Positions 42,211 to 52,800 of a DNA stretch of 64,000 nucleotides are shown one piece after another. Location: contig NC_061078.1 in NCBI RefSeq assembly GCF_021917145.1, positions 1,096,795-1,160,794 of the forward strand, written 5' to 3'. The translations under genes and the position numbers were made by a program. The notes under the pieces were generated by a model. The model was not told the DNA's origin and searched no databases. It saw only the letters and a list, made by a program, of their open reading frames with translations. Within the stretch, counting starts at the first letter, position 1. Each line of letters starts with the position of its first letter. The stretch comes from Hypomesus transpacificus. Its lineage: Eukaryota; Chordata; Actinopteri; Osmeriformes; Osmeridae.

Positions 42211-42323
42211 AGTGAGAGATTGAGAAGGGTTTGGGGTGTAGGAGAGTGATGAAGAGGAGAGAGTGAAAAGAGGGAGTGAGAGGGAGTGAAAAGCGGGTGG
42301 GGGAATGAGGTATAGAAGAGCTT

Positions 42324-42508
42324 GAGGGCTCAGGTGGCTGAGCGGTTAGGGAAACGGGCTGGTAATCAAAAGGTCGCCGGTACGATTCCCGGCTGTGCAA
42401 AAATGAGGTTGTGTCCTTGGGCAAGGCACTTCACCCTACTTGCCTCAGGGAAATGTCCCTGTACTTACTGTAAGTCAGATCGTCTGCTAAATGACTAAAT
42501 GTAAATGG
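42324..42508 (+). mobile_element. tRNA-derived SINE, present in copy A only
   Basis: The head has TGGCTGAGCGGTTAGGGAAA (A-box like) and GGTCGCCGGTACGATTCCCG (B-box). The body contains GTCCTTGGGCAAGGCACTTC and TGTCCCTGTACTTACTGTAA. The tail reads GTCTGCTAAATGACTAAATG. The collinear position in copy B (about 52815) lacks it, so it inserted after the duplication or was lost with flanking sequence. A target duplication is not obvious. Confidence 0.85.
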
Positions 42509-43085
42509 AATTGTAAGGAGGTGGGGCATGTTAGGCAGTTAGGAACCCAGCTTAGACGTGTCCCAATATGACTATATGACCCCTCCATCATGATCCCTGC
42601 CCCTGCACTGCATCATGAGCCATAAGGCTACACAACCTTTCATGAAAACAATACCCGTGTCTCTGCTCGTACACTTCTAGACCGAAACCTGCAAGTCTGA
42701 CTCCCAACATTGTTGCTGATCAGCTCGGTTATAATCAGTATGGAAACGCACGCACGCCTCTTCCGGTATGGTTCTTTGCTTCCCATCATCTCGTCAAAGA
42801 CATTTCTAACCTTTACATTTCCGATTGCCTAAAGTGTGCCAATAAGTGTGTTAAAATCTGAAATAGAATCTAATATTCCCCGTGGTTTTAAATGAATTAA
42901 ACTGAGCTTCAGTGCATCGACCAGAGTGACGATCAAAGCCGCTTACTAAGTTACCGTATAGCCAACAGAATACATCTGGGTAGTCTAGCCTTTAGTAGGA
43001 AATTGGACTTACCGTTTAGGGCAAAACATTGAAACACTGACAATGAAAGAAGGACGAAAATTCCACAGAGATTGGAGGCAGACAT

Positions 43086-44470
43086 GTTCTACTAAAGATA
43101 ACGGAGACCTGCGGTCGAGCTGGTCCTGGTGCGGGGCGGTGTCAAGAATGCGCTCAGATGGCGCGGTGGTTCAGTTACCGTTAAGTGAAAGTCAAACTAT
43201 CAAGTCAGAAATAGGCTACCAAAATCTACAAGCGCGTCACTCTCACAGTACGTGTGTGTGTGTGTGTGTGTGTGTACGCGTCGACACGTGTCGCTTATTT
43301 GTAATTTCCAGTAATACCCTCCACTTTTCTTCGTCTATCTAATAATATCTCTCCATGTAAATATCTGTCATACCGTCTCTATGTTTCTCCCCCCCCCCCC
43401 CCCACACACTCTCTCTCCCACCACTTCTATCTCTGCCTGTCAGTGTGTGTTCGTGTGTGACAGTCAAGTGGGTGTCAGTTTAGGGAAGAGAATCTGTAGA
43501 GCAGGAAACCACACACACACACACACGCACAACAGGGATGTTTGTCAGTGTCAGTTTCCTTAAAACACGTTTCCCTTTTCTCTCTCCTTGTGTCCCCCTC
43601 TCCCTTTGCTCTTCCTCTCTCTTTACCCTCTGTTCTTCTCTCTCTTTCATCATTCTTCCTTTTCGCTCTCTTTCTCACTATATACCCCTTCTAACTGCAC
43701 CCTCTCCACCTCTTCCTCCCTCTCCCTCCCTCCCTCACCACCTCTTCCTCCCTCTCTCTCTCTCTCCCCCCTCCCCCCCTCTCCACCCCCCCCCCCCCCA
43801 CACACTCAGATTGTTCTATCAGAGGAAGAGAGGGATTCCTTATCTCAGTTGAAATATTCTAGATATTTCCACCGCAGAACACCCTGCAAGTGTGGCGTTA
43901 CGGAAGCACACGTAGGCTACACATGCATACACACATAAAACACACACTGACACAAACACACAGAAGAACACTATGTGTCAATTAATTAATATGTAAAAAT
44001 ATACATCTTGCATATTTGTTATTTATAAATGTATACAGATAAGCCAACCCATCGCTCCATGCGTTTCCTGACAGATTCAAATGAACAAAATGAGTCATTC
44101 TTATCGGCAAATTAATCAAAAACAAGTCTTTTGGGGTCAGTGTGGGACTTAGTGTGATGTGACTTAGCGGAAAATTCAGCATTGTCGCAAAACCAGAGTT
44201 TTAACTCCCCCTGGTGGGGAACCAGAGAAACTACAGAACTGCAGGCTAAACTCCGGGTGTGCTTAGACATCATTTTCTCTCTCCCGCCCTCATCTCCTCC
44301 CTCCCTCTTTCTCACTCTCTACCTCTCCACCCTTTTTTCGGGAAAAAAGTGTCCTAAGGTTGGAAAAATATTTTTGAAAAAGTTAGCATCATTGATGAGG
44401 ACTCTACTATGCTGATATGCTTTAGGTTCTAGGCTTCTCTGTTCTCCTCTCCCCTCTCCTCTCATTGTTA
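43086..44470. other. 5' flank of ICAM-like copy A
   Basis: Upstream sequence shared with copy B: 43086-43215 (equal to 53533-53660) and 43216-44470 (equal to about 54955-56165). It contains TG, CA and CT-rich tracts and a poly-C run near 43390. No coding exon is recognised. The conserved blocks near the start are candidates for the promoter. Confidence 0.6.
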
Positions 44471-44751
44471 GTTCAGGCAAAGTAGCGTTTTACGACAGAC
44501 TAATTGTAAAATACTTTTTTTGCAGCTTAGATTATTTATATGAGGTGTCCAGAACAACATACTAAAAGTCCTAAGAAATCCTAGTTGAGGAAATATGTTA
44601 AATTCTCATCAAACCGAGATGTGTGCCAATAAGGCCAGGCAACATAACACATTAACACCCCAATGGGGCTATTTTTTTCCTTTACTCCTATAAAAATAAA
44701 ACTTTACACAATTAAACTACCCATGAAAAGTAACATTAGTGTAAGGCCCAG

Positions 44752-45180
44752 ACGGGCCGCTGCGTTCTGAATCCCTCTCCAGAGCATTCAGAACGTAGCA
44801 GCCCGCCTGGTCTTCTCTCTACCCAGATGCTCCCATGTTACCCCGCTCCTCATCTCGCTCCACTGGCTTCCCATCACGGCCCGTATCAGATTCAAGACCC
44901 TGATACTGACCTTCCGAGCGGTGAACGGGACTGCACCCGACTACATCAAGTCTCTCCTCCAGCCTTACACCCCCACCCGCCACCTACGGTCTTCTTCTGA
45001 CAACCGTCTGGTGGTCCCACCGCTGAAGAGCGCCCGGTCCCAACACAAGCTCTTCTCCTGTCTGGCCCCCCAGTGGTCCCAACACAAACTCTTCTCCTGT
45101 CTGGCCCCCCAATGGTGGAATCAACTCCCCAACTCCATCAGGGACACTGACTGTCTCCAGGATCACAATGACTCTTATTG
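44752..45180 (+). mobile_element. 3' fragment of an L2/Rex1-like LINE (C-terminus of the RT ORF)
   Basis: Translation gives FRAVNGTAPDYIKSLL, YTPTRHLRSS and WWNQLPNSIRD, preceded by the nucleotide sequence for AARLVFSLPR and LHWLPITARIRFKTL. These match the conserved C-terminal segment of CR1/L2-type elements in fish. The element is 5'-truncated. A tandem duplication of about 39 bp (CCCAACACAAGCTCTTCTCC unit, 45039-45116) interrupts the normal motif. Confidence 0.82.
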
Positions 45181-45349
45181 AGAGACTTGTTGCTCTTGTT
45201 GGTTAGTTGTAACTGACTTAAAACGTTTGTACTTGGGGTATAATATATTTGAGTTGCTTTTTTCCACAGGTACACCCTTGCACTGTTGAGGTTCATGTTG
45301 TTTAACTGTTTAACTGTAACTTGTTGAACTACATGATCTTGTGGTTCTT

Positions 45350-45492
45350 CCAGGGAGGGAGGGAGGGAGGGAGGGAGGGAGGGAGGGAGGGAGGGAGGGA
45401 GGGAGGGAGAGAGGGGGGGGGGGGGGGGAGGGAGGGGGGGGGGGGGGGAGGGGAGGGGGGGAGGGAGGGAGGGAGGGAGGGAGGGAAGGGAG
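45350..45492. repeat. GGGA microsatellite with poly-G core
   Basis: A pure (GGGA)n block surrounds runs of 10-12 G residues. It follows directly on the LINE fragment and shares the flanking motif GTCATCAGCATGAAATGTGT with the repeat in gna12 intron at about 59430. Confidence 0.9.
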
Positions 45493-45581
45493 TCATCAGC
45501 ATGAAATGTGTGTGTGTTTGGTACGTAAACGTGGTGAATGTGTGTGTGTCAAGGGTGTATGTCTGCATAGGGTCCATAGGG

Positions 45582-45793
45582 CAGTGGTTCCCAACCCTGG
45601 TCCTCAGGGACCCCCTGTCCTGCATGTTTTAGATGTTTACCTGCTCAACACACCTGATTCAAATGAATGGGTCGTTATCTAGCTCTGCAGAAGCCTGTTA
45701 ACGACTTATCATTAGAATCAGGTGTGTTGGAGCAGGGAAACATCTAAAACATGCAGGACAGGGCGTCCCGAGGACCAGGGTTGGGAACCACTG
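45582..45793. mobile_element. hAT-type MITE, 212 bp
   Basis: Terminal inverted repeats CAGTGGTTCCCAACCCTGGT and ACCAGGGTTGGGAACCACTG are perfect for at least 20 bp, and most of the element is palindromic. It is flanked by an exact 8-bp duplication, CCATAGGG (45574-45581 and 45794-45801). An 8-bp target duplication and CAGTGG ends indicate the hAT superfamily; there is no coding capacity. Confidence 0.92.
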
Positions 45794-45801
45794 CCATAGG
45801 G

Positions 45802-46528
45802 ACTAGTCACGACCAAAGTTTGGGAAAGACAGAATCGTCCCTACCAATATTTTGTAAGTTTTAGCAAAAAATATTTTGCACAATATATTTGCAAAACTCA
45901 TTCTATTATTATCTTTACTATGTTCGTCGCTCAGAAAAGAATTTAATATCCAAGTTAACCAATGCACCCTCCAGCCTGCAAGACAAGATGATGTCATCAA
46001 GATGATGTCATTGAAGTTAATTGGCTGAAGTGGCAGGCAGAAACACTTTGTGAATCCTGACGAGCAGAGAGCTGGCAGTACACCAGAAAATAATAAAGCC
46101 TCATATTAGTATTTCATTTGGTCTCAGCATTGATATTTTTTACCCTTTTGTGCTTTATAGATAGGAAAATGTAACCCAAAAGAAGAGAGATATCAGAAGT
46201 TTTTTCACCACCCAGAGAGTAAGTAGCTATCAAGAAGGCCGTTGTTAGTTAGCTGGTGCAAACCTGCTAGCCTTACGTTGCCAACCATTCTACAATGGAA
46301 ACATGTTTTGAAAGATGTTAGTGTACTCTGTAAAAAGGTGCTATAAATTGGGATGCCCAAATGTATGCATCACATATGATTTCATTGCTCAGAAGTCCAG
46401 TACAGATGATGTAAGCCTAGTACAGCTCTATAAAACCTGAAACAATTACCTACATATAAAAAAATAATTTCTGAACAAACAAGTGTCCCTACCAAAGCTG
46501 AGACCAAACCTACGCCCTTGGTGTGTGT
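45802..46528. repeat. Dispersed repeat, first copy (related to 53660-54955)
   Basis: Shares ATTTTGCACAATATATTTGC, AGTATTTCATTTGGTCTCAG and CCCTACCAAAGC with 53660-54955, in the same order, although the two lie in non-equivalent positions of the two duplicons. The right end reads CCAAACCTACGCCCTTGG in one and CCAAACCTATGCCCTTGG in the other. It is probably a non-autonomous mobile element of unknown class, hit on its left by the MITE. Confidence 0.55.
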
Positions 46529-46684
46529 GCCTACTGTAGCGGTAGAGTTGACTGCATGATAATCTGAATGGCAAACACCAGGACAGCGAGTTCAGTTTTT
46601 TTGTCTTCCAGTCTCCCACAGACAACTGCCAGAGCTAAAGAATGTTTTCGTCTCTCCATCGTTTGACTGTTTGACCATTGTAAC

Positions 46685-47657
46685 TAGGGATGGGCGAACG
46701 ATGCCTTGTGAAGCTTTGGTGGTTTCTTCCGGATTGTGCCGGCCCAAAGAGCCGAACTATCGGCGCATTGAAAATGAACAGCGTCATCTAGCAGCCGCTA
46801 AAACTGGCTGAATGAGGCGTAGTGGTTGTCTCCGACGGTAGACTACCCTACGTTATTCAATATTTAATTAAGGCTACATGTGTTCATTTTGATCTGATAT
46901 TAGTTCTCACACATTAAAATGTTGTGATACATCCGTAGGCCTTTAGAATTATGTCATTTTCTCACAGTAAAAGTTAAAGAACGTCGTACGAGGGTCCCTG
47001 CATTGGGGCGCGAACTCAGGATTCCAGATTCGCATTAACAAAATGTTAGCGTACAATGCTTTAACCAACTACACCACCGAAGGAATCATTACTTTTTGTT
47101 GCGGGTGGACGGACTTTATACGATATGGTCTTTATATCAATTAAACTAGATAACACCGATTTTTTCTAAACATTTGTGATATGTAGGTCTATTGTGAACT
47201 GGGGGAACTTTATTTTTACAAATTATTATTACTGTTGACAATGTTGACGAATCATCAACATTTGTTTTCTGGGCACTGTATAGACCTACCTAGTCCTATC
47301 ATGTTACGTTTCATTTCAATAAAATAACACAACACAAATGCACGGATTTATAATTATTACTATACGGATTTGGCTAAATAATAATGACTGATGGAAGAAA
47401 CTCTAGCGATGCCTGGTGCTGCTTCTCTGACAATGTGAGATTTGTCTTTAACAAGAAGCGGTGGCTTCGTTCCTTCCATGGCTCTGGTTCAGAAGAGCGG
47501 CAAAACTTCGAACCAGTTCGTGACGTTTGAAGCATTGAACGTCATCTGTCACGTGGTTTCGTAATTTGATACAAGCTCCAAAACACTTTTTCGAAACTGT
47601 GCGTATTGGTTTTGCGACACAAGCATCGATGCGTCAGTGCCATACGTCCCATCCCTA
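46685..47657. mobile_element. Non-autonomous hAT element, 973 bp
   Basis: Ends TAGGGATGGG and CCCATCCCTA are inverted repeats, flanked by an exact 8-bp duplication ATTGTAAC (46677-46684 and 47658-47665). The empty site is visible in copy A, where the flanking sequence runs on without the element. There is no long ORF. A tRNA-like module lies inside at about 47000-47080 on the minus strand. Confidence 0.93.
47000..47080 (-). repeat. tRNA-like module inside the hAT element
   Basis: On the minus strand the sequence GGTGGTGTAGTTGGTTAAAG resembles a tRNA D-arm/A-box and GAATCCTGAGTTCGCGCCCC a T-arm/B-box, about 50 bases apart. The anticodon arm is not a clean stem. It could be a captured tRNA pseudogene or SINE head; a functional tRNA is unlikely. 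Confidence 0.55.
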
Positions 47658-47739
47658 ATTGTAACACAAGCTCAAAACGGTGTTTAACAGCAGCTAAATG
47701 TATTAAATCGATTTAAATTCGGCAGCGTTGTCTCGGTTT

Positions 47740-48689
47740 TAGGGCTGAACGATTAATTGCATTTGCGATTATATCCCAATGTGACAAAACCAGATTTTGT
47801 AATCGCAAGGGCTGCGATTTCACTTTGGTGCACGTTACACTTTACCTTGACCTGTACGATGGCCTCAGGCTCCACAGAACCTGACGCTACAGACACTTTG
47901 CCAATTTTGCCTTTAAAAAATATGCTGCGCAGTGTCAAGTATTGTGCAAAACCTGCCTGGCTAACGTTGCTACCTCACGGGGCAACACCACCAACCTAAT
48001 TCAGCCCTAAAAAAACACCACAAAGCCATATACGATAAAGCCTAAAATGCTGAACACCAGTGTGTCAAATAAGCCAAATGACACCCGACAAGATCTAAAT
48101 GTTTCAAAGCCTAACTCCATATTCATGTACGAAATGGCTCAAGCAGTAACGACGTTCATCACGAAAGATATGATGCCCCTCGGTGATACACATACAGTAG
48201 GATCACTATGACTGTCAGTGCCATACTGTTTCTGTTAGGCTACTGACTGGATCAGAAATGTTCAGACAGTGTTTCTTTTCCTTTTAAGATTTAACCTTTA
48301 GATGCGTGAGTTCTAAATGTTTCTGACGGTCCCCACAGCACAAGTTTTTTTCCTCCAAAACGGTAGCTAGGTAGTTACCATAGCTCTCTAGTTAAGAAAG
48401 TGCAACGCACATGTTATTGGCCTACGTTCAGCTTTGATTCACCAAAATATTTTCGAAGAGGTACAGGAGGGTATGTTTTCCTTAATGTTTCTAAACTGTG
48501 TGTTATGTTGCTGACTGGAGATCAGTAATATCTATAACTGTATATGTCATACTATACAGTTATTCGCCCGTCTCTGTTGAATATTACGGAACATAAAACA
48601 TTTAAAAAATAATCGCAAAAATAACCACAAATGCAAAATCGGTAAAAAATAATCGCAATTATAATTTGTTCCCAAATCGTTCAGCCCTA
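47740..48689. mobile_element. Internally deleted hAT element with BED-finger transposase remnant
   Basis: Perfect 15-bp inverted ends TAGGGCTGAACGATT / AATCGTTCAGCCCTA, flanked by the exact 8-bp duplication CTCGGTTT (47732-47739 and 48690-48697). Inside, 47930-48030 translates, with frameshifts, to pieces like VKYC, SRGNTTNLI and HHKA typical of a BED zinc finger. Bases 48135-48200 give TFITKDMMPL, as in ZBED-type hAT transposases. The remainder of the transposase is missing, so the element is dead but was mobilised after the segmental duplication. Confidence 0.93.
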
Positions 48690-48697
48690 CTCGGTTT

Positions 48698-49849
48698 TCT
48701 ACTTTTGACTCTAGAGGGGGCAAGACACACGACAGACGACCTTCCCTCACAATAGTTTTTATTAACGGTGGAAAAACATAGCACATCAAATGTCTACCCA
48801 CTCACACACACAAAACCGTTGATTATAACTCAGTCACAGTATGCTGAGCGTCAGTGATTTACTTATGTAGATAAAACTTGTGTGACTCAAGGCTGTAATC
48901 ATAATATATATTGGGGGACACACATCCCCAGGCAACCACGCACGCTGTCCAAAATTATCATAAAAAATGTAATTCATCCCCCCCAATCAGTGGTGTAGTG
49001 GTAAAAATTGAGGTGGGTAAACTATGAATTTTATTATTTATTTATTTACAGGGTCGTCAAGCCGGCGGGAGGTGCGTAAACGGCGTTTACGTGCGTTTAG
49101 CCCCCACTACATCCCTGCCCCATGTTGTCTCCATGGCTACGGACTTGGTATGACCTATGATAACTGTGGATGCTTCGGTGTTGAAACGAAAAGTAGGTCT
49201 TTTTTTTACATCACATATTCAGAATACTGTTAACCTTTTAGTCTGGAAACCTTTTTAGAAACGCTCAAAAATGTTACTTTGCTATCAAGTTATCTTTCTG
49301 TCATGGTTAAGCTAGTACTATGGTTCGTAAATGGCAGTCTTGAAAACCTTTTTTAGAAGATTTGTCACTTTTCATGTTCAGATCTATAATGCAAAGACAT
49401 TTGACATTACATGACTGAAAGTCAATTTGTCTCACATTGAAACAGTCACTCATATTCCTGTGACATTCCTTTTGCCACCATAGAAACATAACCATGTGAA
49501 TGTGCTGTTCCTGTACTCAGTCCTCAGAAGGTCTACATTCACATTCAAGCACACCTTAAACACATGTTGGACATCTTTAGCAACACGACAGAAACAAACA
49601 ACATAGCAACAAGAACGTTTGTGGAGGCACATCTGTAGGTTTACAACACCTCAAATACTGTATCTTGTCCAGTGTCTTGCCTAAATATCTTTAGCCATTG
49701 ATTTATTTACACTATATTTTGTTAATTTACACCAGCATTTACCATCATCACCAGTAGGTTTGTCTATGGACTGTCCTAAGACCCGCCCTACAAAAGAGAT
49801 TGGCTAAAACAACCAAAATGTTTTCCAGTAAACCTCCCTAAGCCCCGCC
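48698..49849. other. 3' flank of ICAM-like copy B
   Basis: No gene recognised. Bases 48720-49385 have no counterpart in copy A and so are inserted or were lost there; CAGTGGTGTAGTGG near 48990 looks like the end of a DNA transposon but I could not find the partner end. Bases 49386-49850 are partly shared with copy A and contain an internal duplication of AAGCCCCGCCCTACAAAAGA. Confidence 0.5.
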
Positions 49850-52800
49850 CTACAAAAGAGACCCATTGGACAGGGCCACATGATTGCTGGCGCCCTTCAG
49901 TGATTGGAAGATGTTCCTTAAGTCGTAGCCTCCGGTCCTGGTCTGATTGTAGTGGGCCTTGAATATGAGACATCCAATTACTATGACAACCAATATCACC
50001 GCCCCCACTAGCGCTGCTATGATGGGGAGCCAGTCCACTGTGGAAAGGAGAGAAGAGGGAGAGCACAAGGAGAGGAGGAGAGAGAGGACGAGGAGAGGAG
50101 AGAGAGGGGAGAGGGGAGGGAAGAGGAGAGGAGGAGAGGAGAGGGAGAGGAGAGGAGGAGAGAGGGGACAGGGGAGGGGAGAGAAGGAGAGAGGGGAGAG
50201 GGAGAGGAGAGGAGGAGAGAGGGGACAGGGGAGGGGAGAGAAGGAGAGAGAGAGGACGAGGAGAGGAGAGAGAGAGGGGAGAGGAGAGGGGGAGAGGAGA
50301 GGAGAGAGAGAGAGGACGAGGAGAGGAGAGAGGGGGGAGAGGAGAGGGGGAGAGGGGGAGAGGAGAGAGAGGTGGGAGGGGAGAGGAGGAGAGAGAGGAC
50401 GAGGAGAGAGAGAGGACGAGGAGAGGAGAGAGAGGTGGGAGGGGAGAGGGCAGAGGAGAGGGGGACAGGAGAGGAGAGGGGGAGAGGAGAGGAAATACAG
50501 TATTATTTCTCAAAGCATTTGGAACTATTTTCAAGTGAATGCTACGTTAATACAATTTCAATCTATTTGTTTTCCAGCTACATTCAAACACTTGAATGCA
50601 GCTGGAATTTTTGTTATTAAATAATAAAAATGAATTAATTTAATTTATTGATTTAAAGTTAAATACTCTACCCCTGAGCTATACCCATAACTACCATCAG
50701 ATCTCTTGCCTTTTATTTATTCAACCTTCATATTATAGTCCTTATATTATAGATATTTTACTGTCACTGTACGATATTTGACCATTGAGCCATACTCATC
50801 CTCCTCACCTTTGACCTCCACCAGGTACGTTATGGCATCAGTCCCTTGGCTGTTCTGGACAGTACACGTGTAATTTCCTGTGTGCTTTACGTGAGGGAGG
50901 ATGAGGACCGATGTATTGAGGGTGTGGCCGAGACCTTGGGGGATTGTCCAGGAGTAGGAGGGGGCGGGCTTAGCTCGCGCTGTGCAGTTTAGTTCCAGAG
51001 TGTCTCCTTCAGTGATGCTGACTGGCTGTTTTGAATCTAGATGCGTCTGTATTCTGGGGCGGTCTGGAGGGGAAGAAGAGGAGAGAGGGAGGGGTGAGAG
51101 GAGGAGAGAGGGAGGGGTGAGAGGAGGAGGAGAAAGGGGTGAGAGAGGGAGGGAAGGGTGAGAGGAGGAGGAGGAGAAAGGGGTGAGAGGAGGAGGAAAG
51201 GTAGAGTGAGAGGAGGAGGAGAGATGAGAGGATGAGGAGAGAGGGGTGAGAGGGGGAGGAGAGAGAAGGAGGTAAGAGGAGTGATAGGAGGAGAGAGGGG
51301 TGAGAGGGGGAGGAGAGAGAAGGAGGTAAGAGGACTGAGAGGAGGAGGAGAGAGGGGTGAGGATGGTAGTGGAGAAAACACTGTAGAGATTGTGTGTGTG
51401 TGATCTTTTGTATGTACTGTACATCTGATTGTGTGCATGTTAATCTGATAGTGTGTGTGTGTGTGTGTGTGAGAGCAGACTCACAGAGCACACTGGTCCT
51501 GACTCTTGCAGACTTCTTCACAGGCCTGTCCTCCAGGTCCAGGTCCAGGCTGGCCTCACACCACACCTCCGAGCCATCGTCCTCCTCCCTGGCCGTCACG
51601 GTCAGAGGGAAGGCTGCACTCTGGGGCTTGAGCCCTGTGGTTTCATTAGGCACCTGGGTGTCCAGCAGGGTGTCTCCTCTGTAGAACCGTACCTTGAGAT
51701 CCTGGATGGGAGCAACCTTCTCTATAGAGCAGTTAAATGTGTACTCTCTACCCTCAACCATGTCTCCTTCCATCTCTGCTAGCAGCTGGATGCTGTCTGG
51801 AGGCTCTGTGGACACACACACACACACGCGCTACACATCGTCTAACTAACAAATCTATGAAAGATGACACTACACTCACTAAGACCCAAGATTGAGAGTG
51901 TGTGTGTGTGTGAACTCACGGTAAACAGTCATTTTCAGCTGTGTGTTACACTGGACATCCTCATTCTTCACAAGGAAGTTGCTGTAACACTGAGGTGCCA
52001 TGTCCCACTGGTCAACCTTGTCCACCTTCCAGGTTCTGTTTCTAGGCCCAGAGATCAGCGTGTGGCCCGTAGAAGCCTCCCAGCTGAACAGGTCTGGGTC
52101 TACGGCATCCTGGGTGATGGTGCAGAGGGCCGAGGCTGGGTCTTCGTACCTCACCACCAGCCTGGAGGGGCTGATCTGCAGCAGGTCTGCACAGGCTGGA
52201 TCTGGGGGCAGGGACATGGAGGAGGAGCAGGGACATGGAGGAGGAGCAGGGACATGGAGGAGGAGGGGGAGCAGGGACATGGAGGAGGAGCAGGGACATG
52301 GAGGAGGAGCAGGGACATGGAGGGAGAGCAGGGACATGGAGGAGGAGGGGGAGCAGGGACATGGAGGGAGAGCAGGGACATGGAGGGGGAGCAGGGACAT
52401 GGAGGGGGAGCAGGGACATGGAGGGGGAGCAGGGACATGGAGGGAGAGCAGGGACATGGAGGGAGAGCAGGGACATGGAGGAGGAGCAGGGACATGGAGG
52501 AGGAGCAGGGACATGGAGGAGGAGGGGGAGCAGGGACATGGAGGAGGAGCAGGGACATGGAGGGAGAGCAGGGACATGGAGGGGGAGGGGGAGCAGGGAC
52601 ATGGAGGGGGAGCATGGACATGGAGGGGGAGCAGGGACATGGAGGAGGAGCAGGGACATGGAGGGGGAGCAGGGACATGGAGGGGGAGCAGGGACATGGA
52701 GGAGGAGCAGGGACATGGAGAAGTGAGAGATTGAGAAGGGTTTGGGGTGTAGGAGAGTGATGAAGAGGAGGGAGTGAAAAGGGGGTGTGAGAGGGAGTGA

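Larger units (their letters stand above)
39144..43085 (-). pseudogene. ICAM-like Ig receptor, copy A, with two nonsense codons
   Basis: Exons on minus: 43085-43013 (signal peptide), 41950-41657 (Ig1), 41536-41216 (Ig2), 40285-40031 (Ig3) and 39328-about 39144 (membrane span and tail). Splice sites and phases are all intact and match copy B. Ig1 has the ICAM-like QCYSNF and VQCNTRLNVTVY; Ig2 has FNCSIEKVAP and VWCEASLDLDL; Ig3 has LNCTARAKP and NYTCTVQNSQG. A TAA at 40251-40253 (AAA, Lys, in copy B) stops the frame after 240 residues, just inside Ig3. A second stop, TAG at 39228-39230 (CAG in copy B), lies just after the membrane span, and the tail has a 12-bp deletion relative to B. The gene is probably a pseudogene, or makes a soluble two-domain protein. 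Cell-adhesion or immune function is inferred only from fold and resemblance to ICAM. The other Ig-family label could be VCAM- or CD80-like. Confidence 0.82.
38754..44470. repeat. Segmental duplication, copy A
   Basis: Begins GCCTACTGAAGCGGTAGACT and is collinear with 46529 onward (GCCTACTGTAGCGGTAGAGT). The homology covers the 3' flank, the whole ICAM-like gene, its promoter and upstream DNA to about 44470, where both copies end in CTCCTCTCCCCTCTCCTCTC. Differences are insertions in B (two hAT elements and about 0.7 kb more 3' of the gene, 1.3 kb 5' of it) and a SINE in A. Confidence 0.85.

Noticed and set aside
47000-47080. A functional tRNA gene on the minus strand
   Set aside because: The anticodon arm and acceptor stem do not pair cleanly and it is inside a transposon; kept only as a tRNA-like module.
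49024-49233. Small plus-strand frame near 49.0-49.2 kb as a gene
   Set aside because: It is short, unsupported by any similarity, and lies in transposon-rich sequence unique to copy B.
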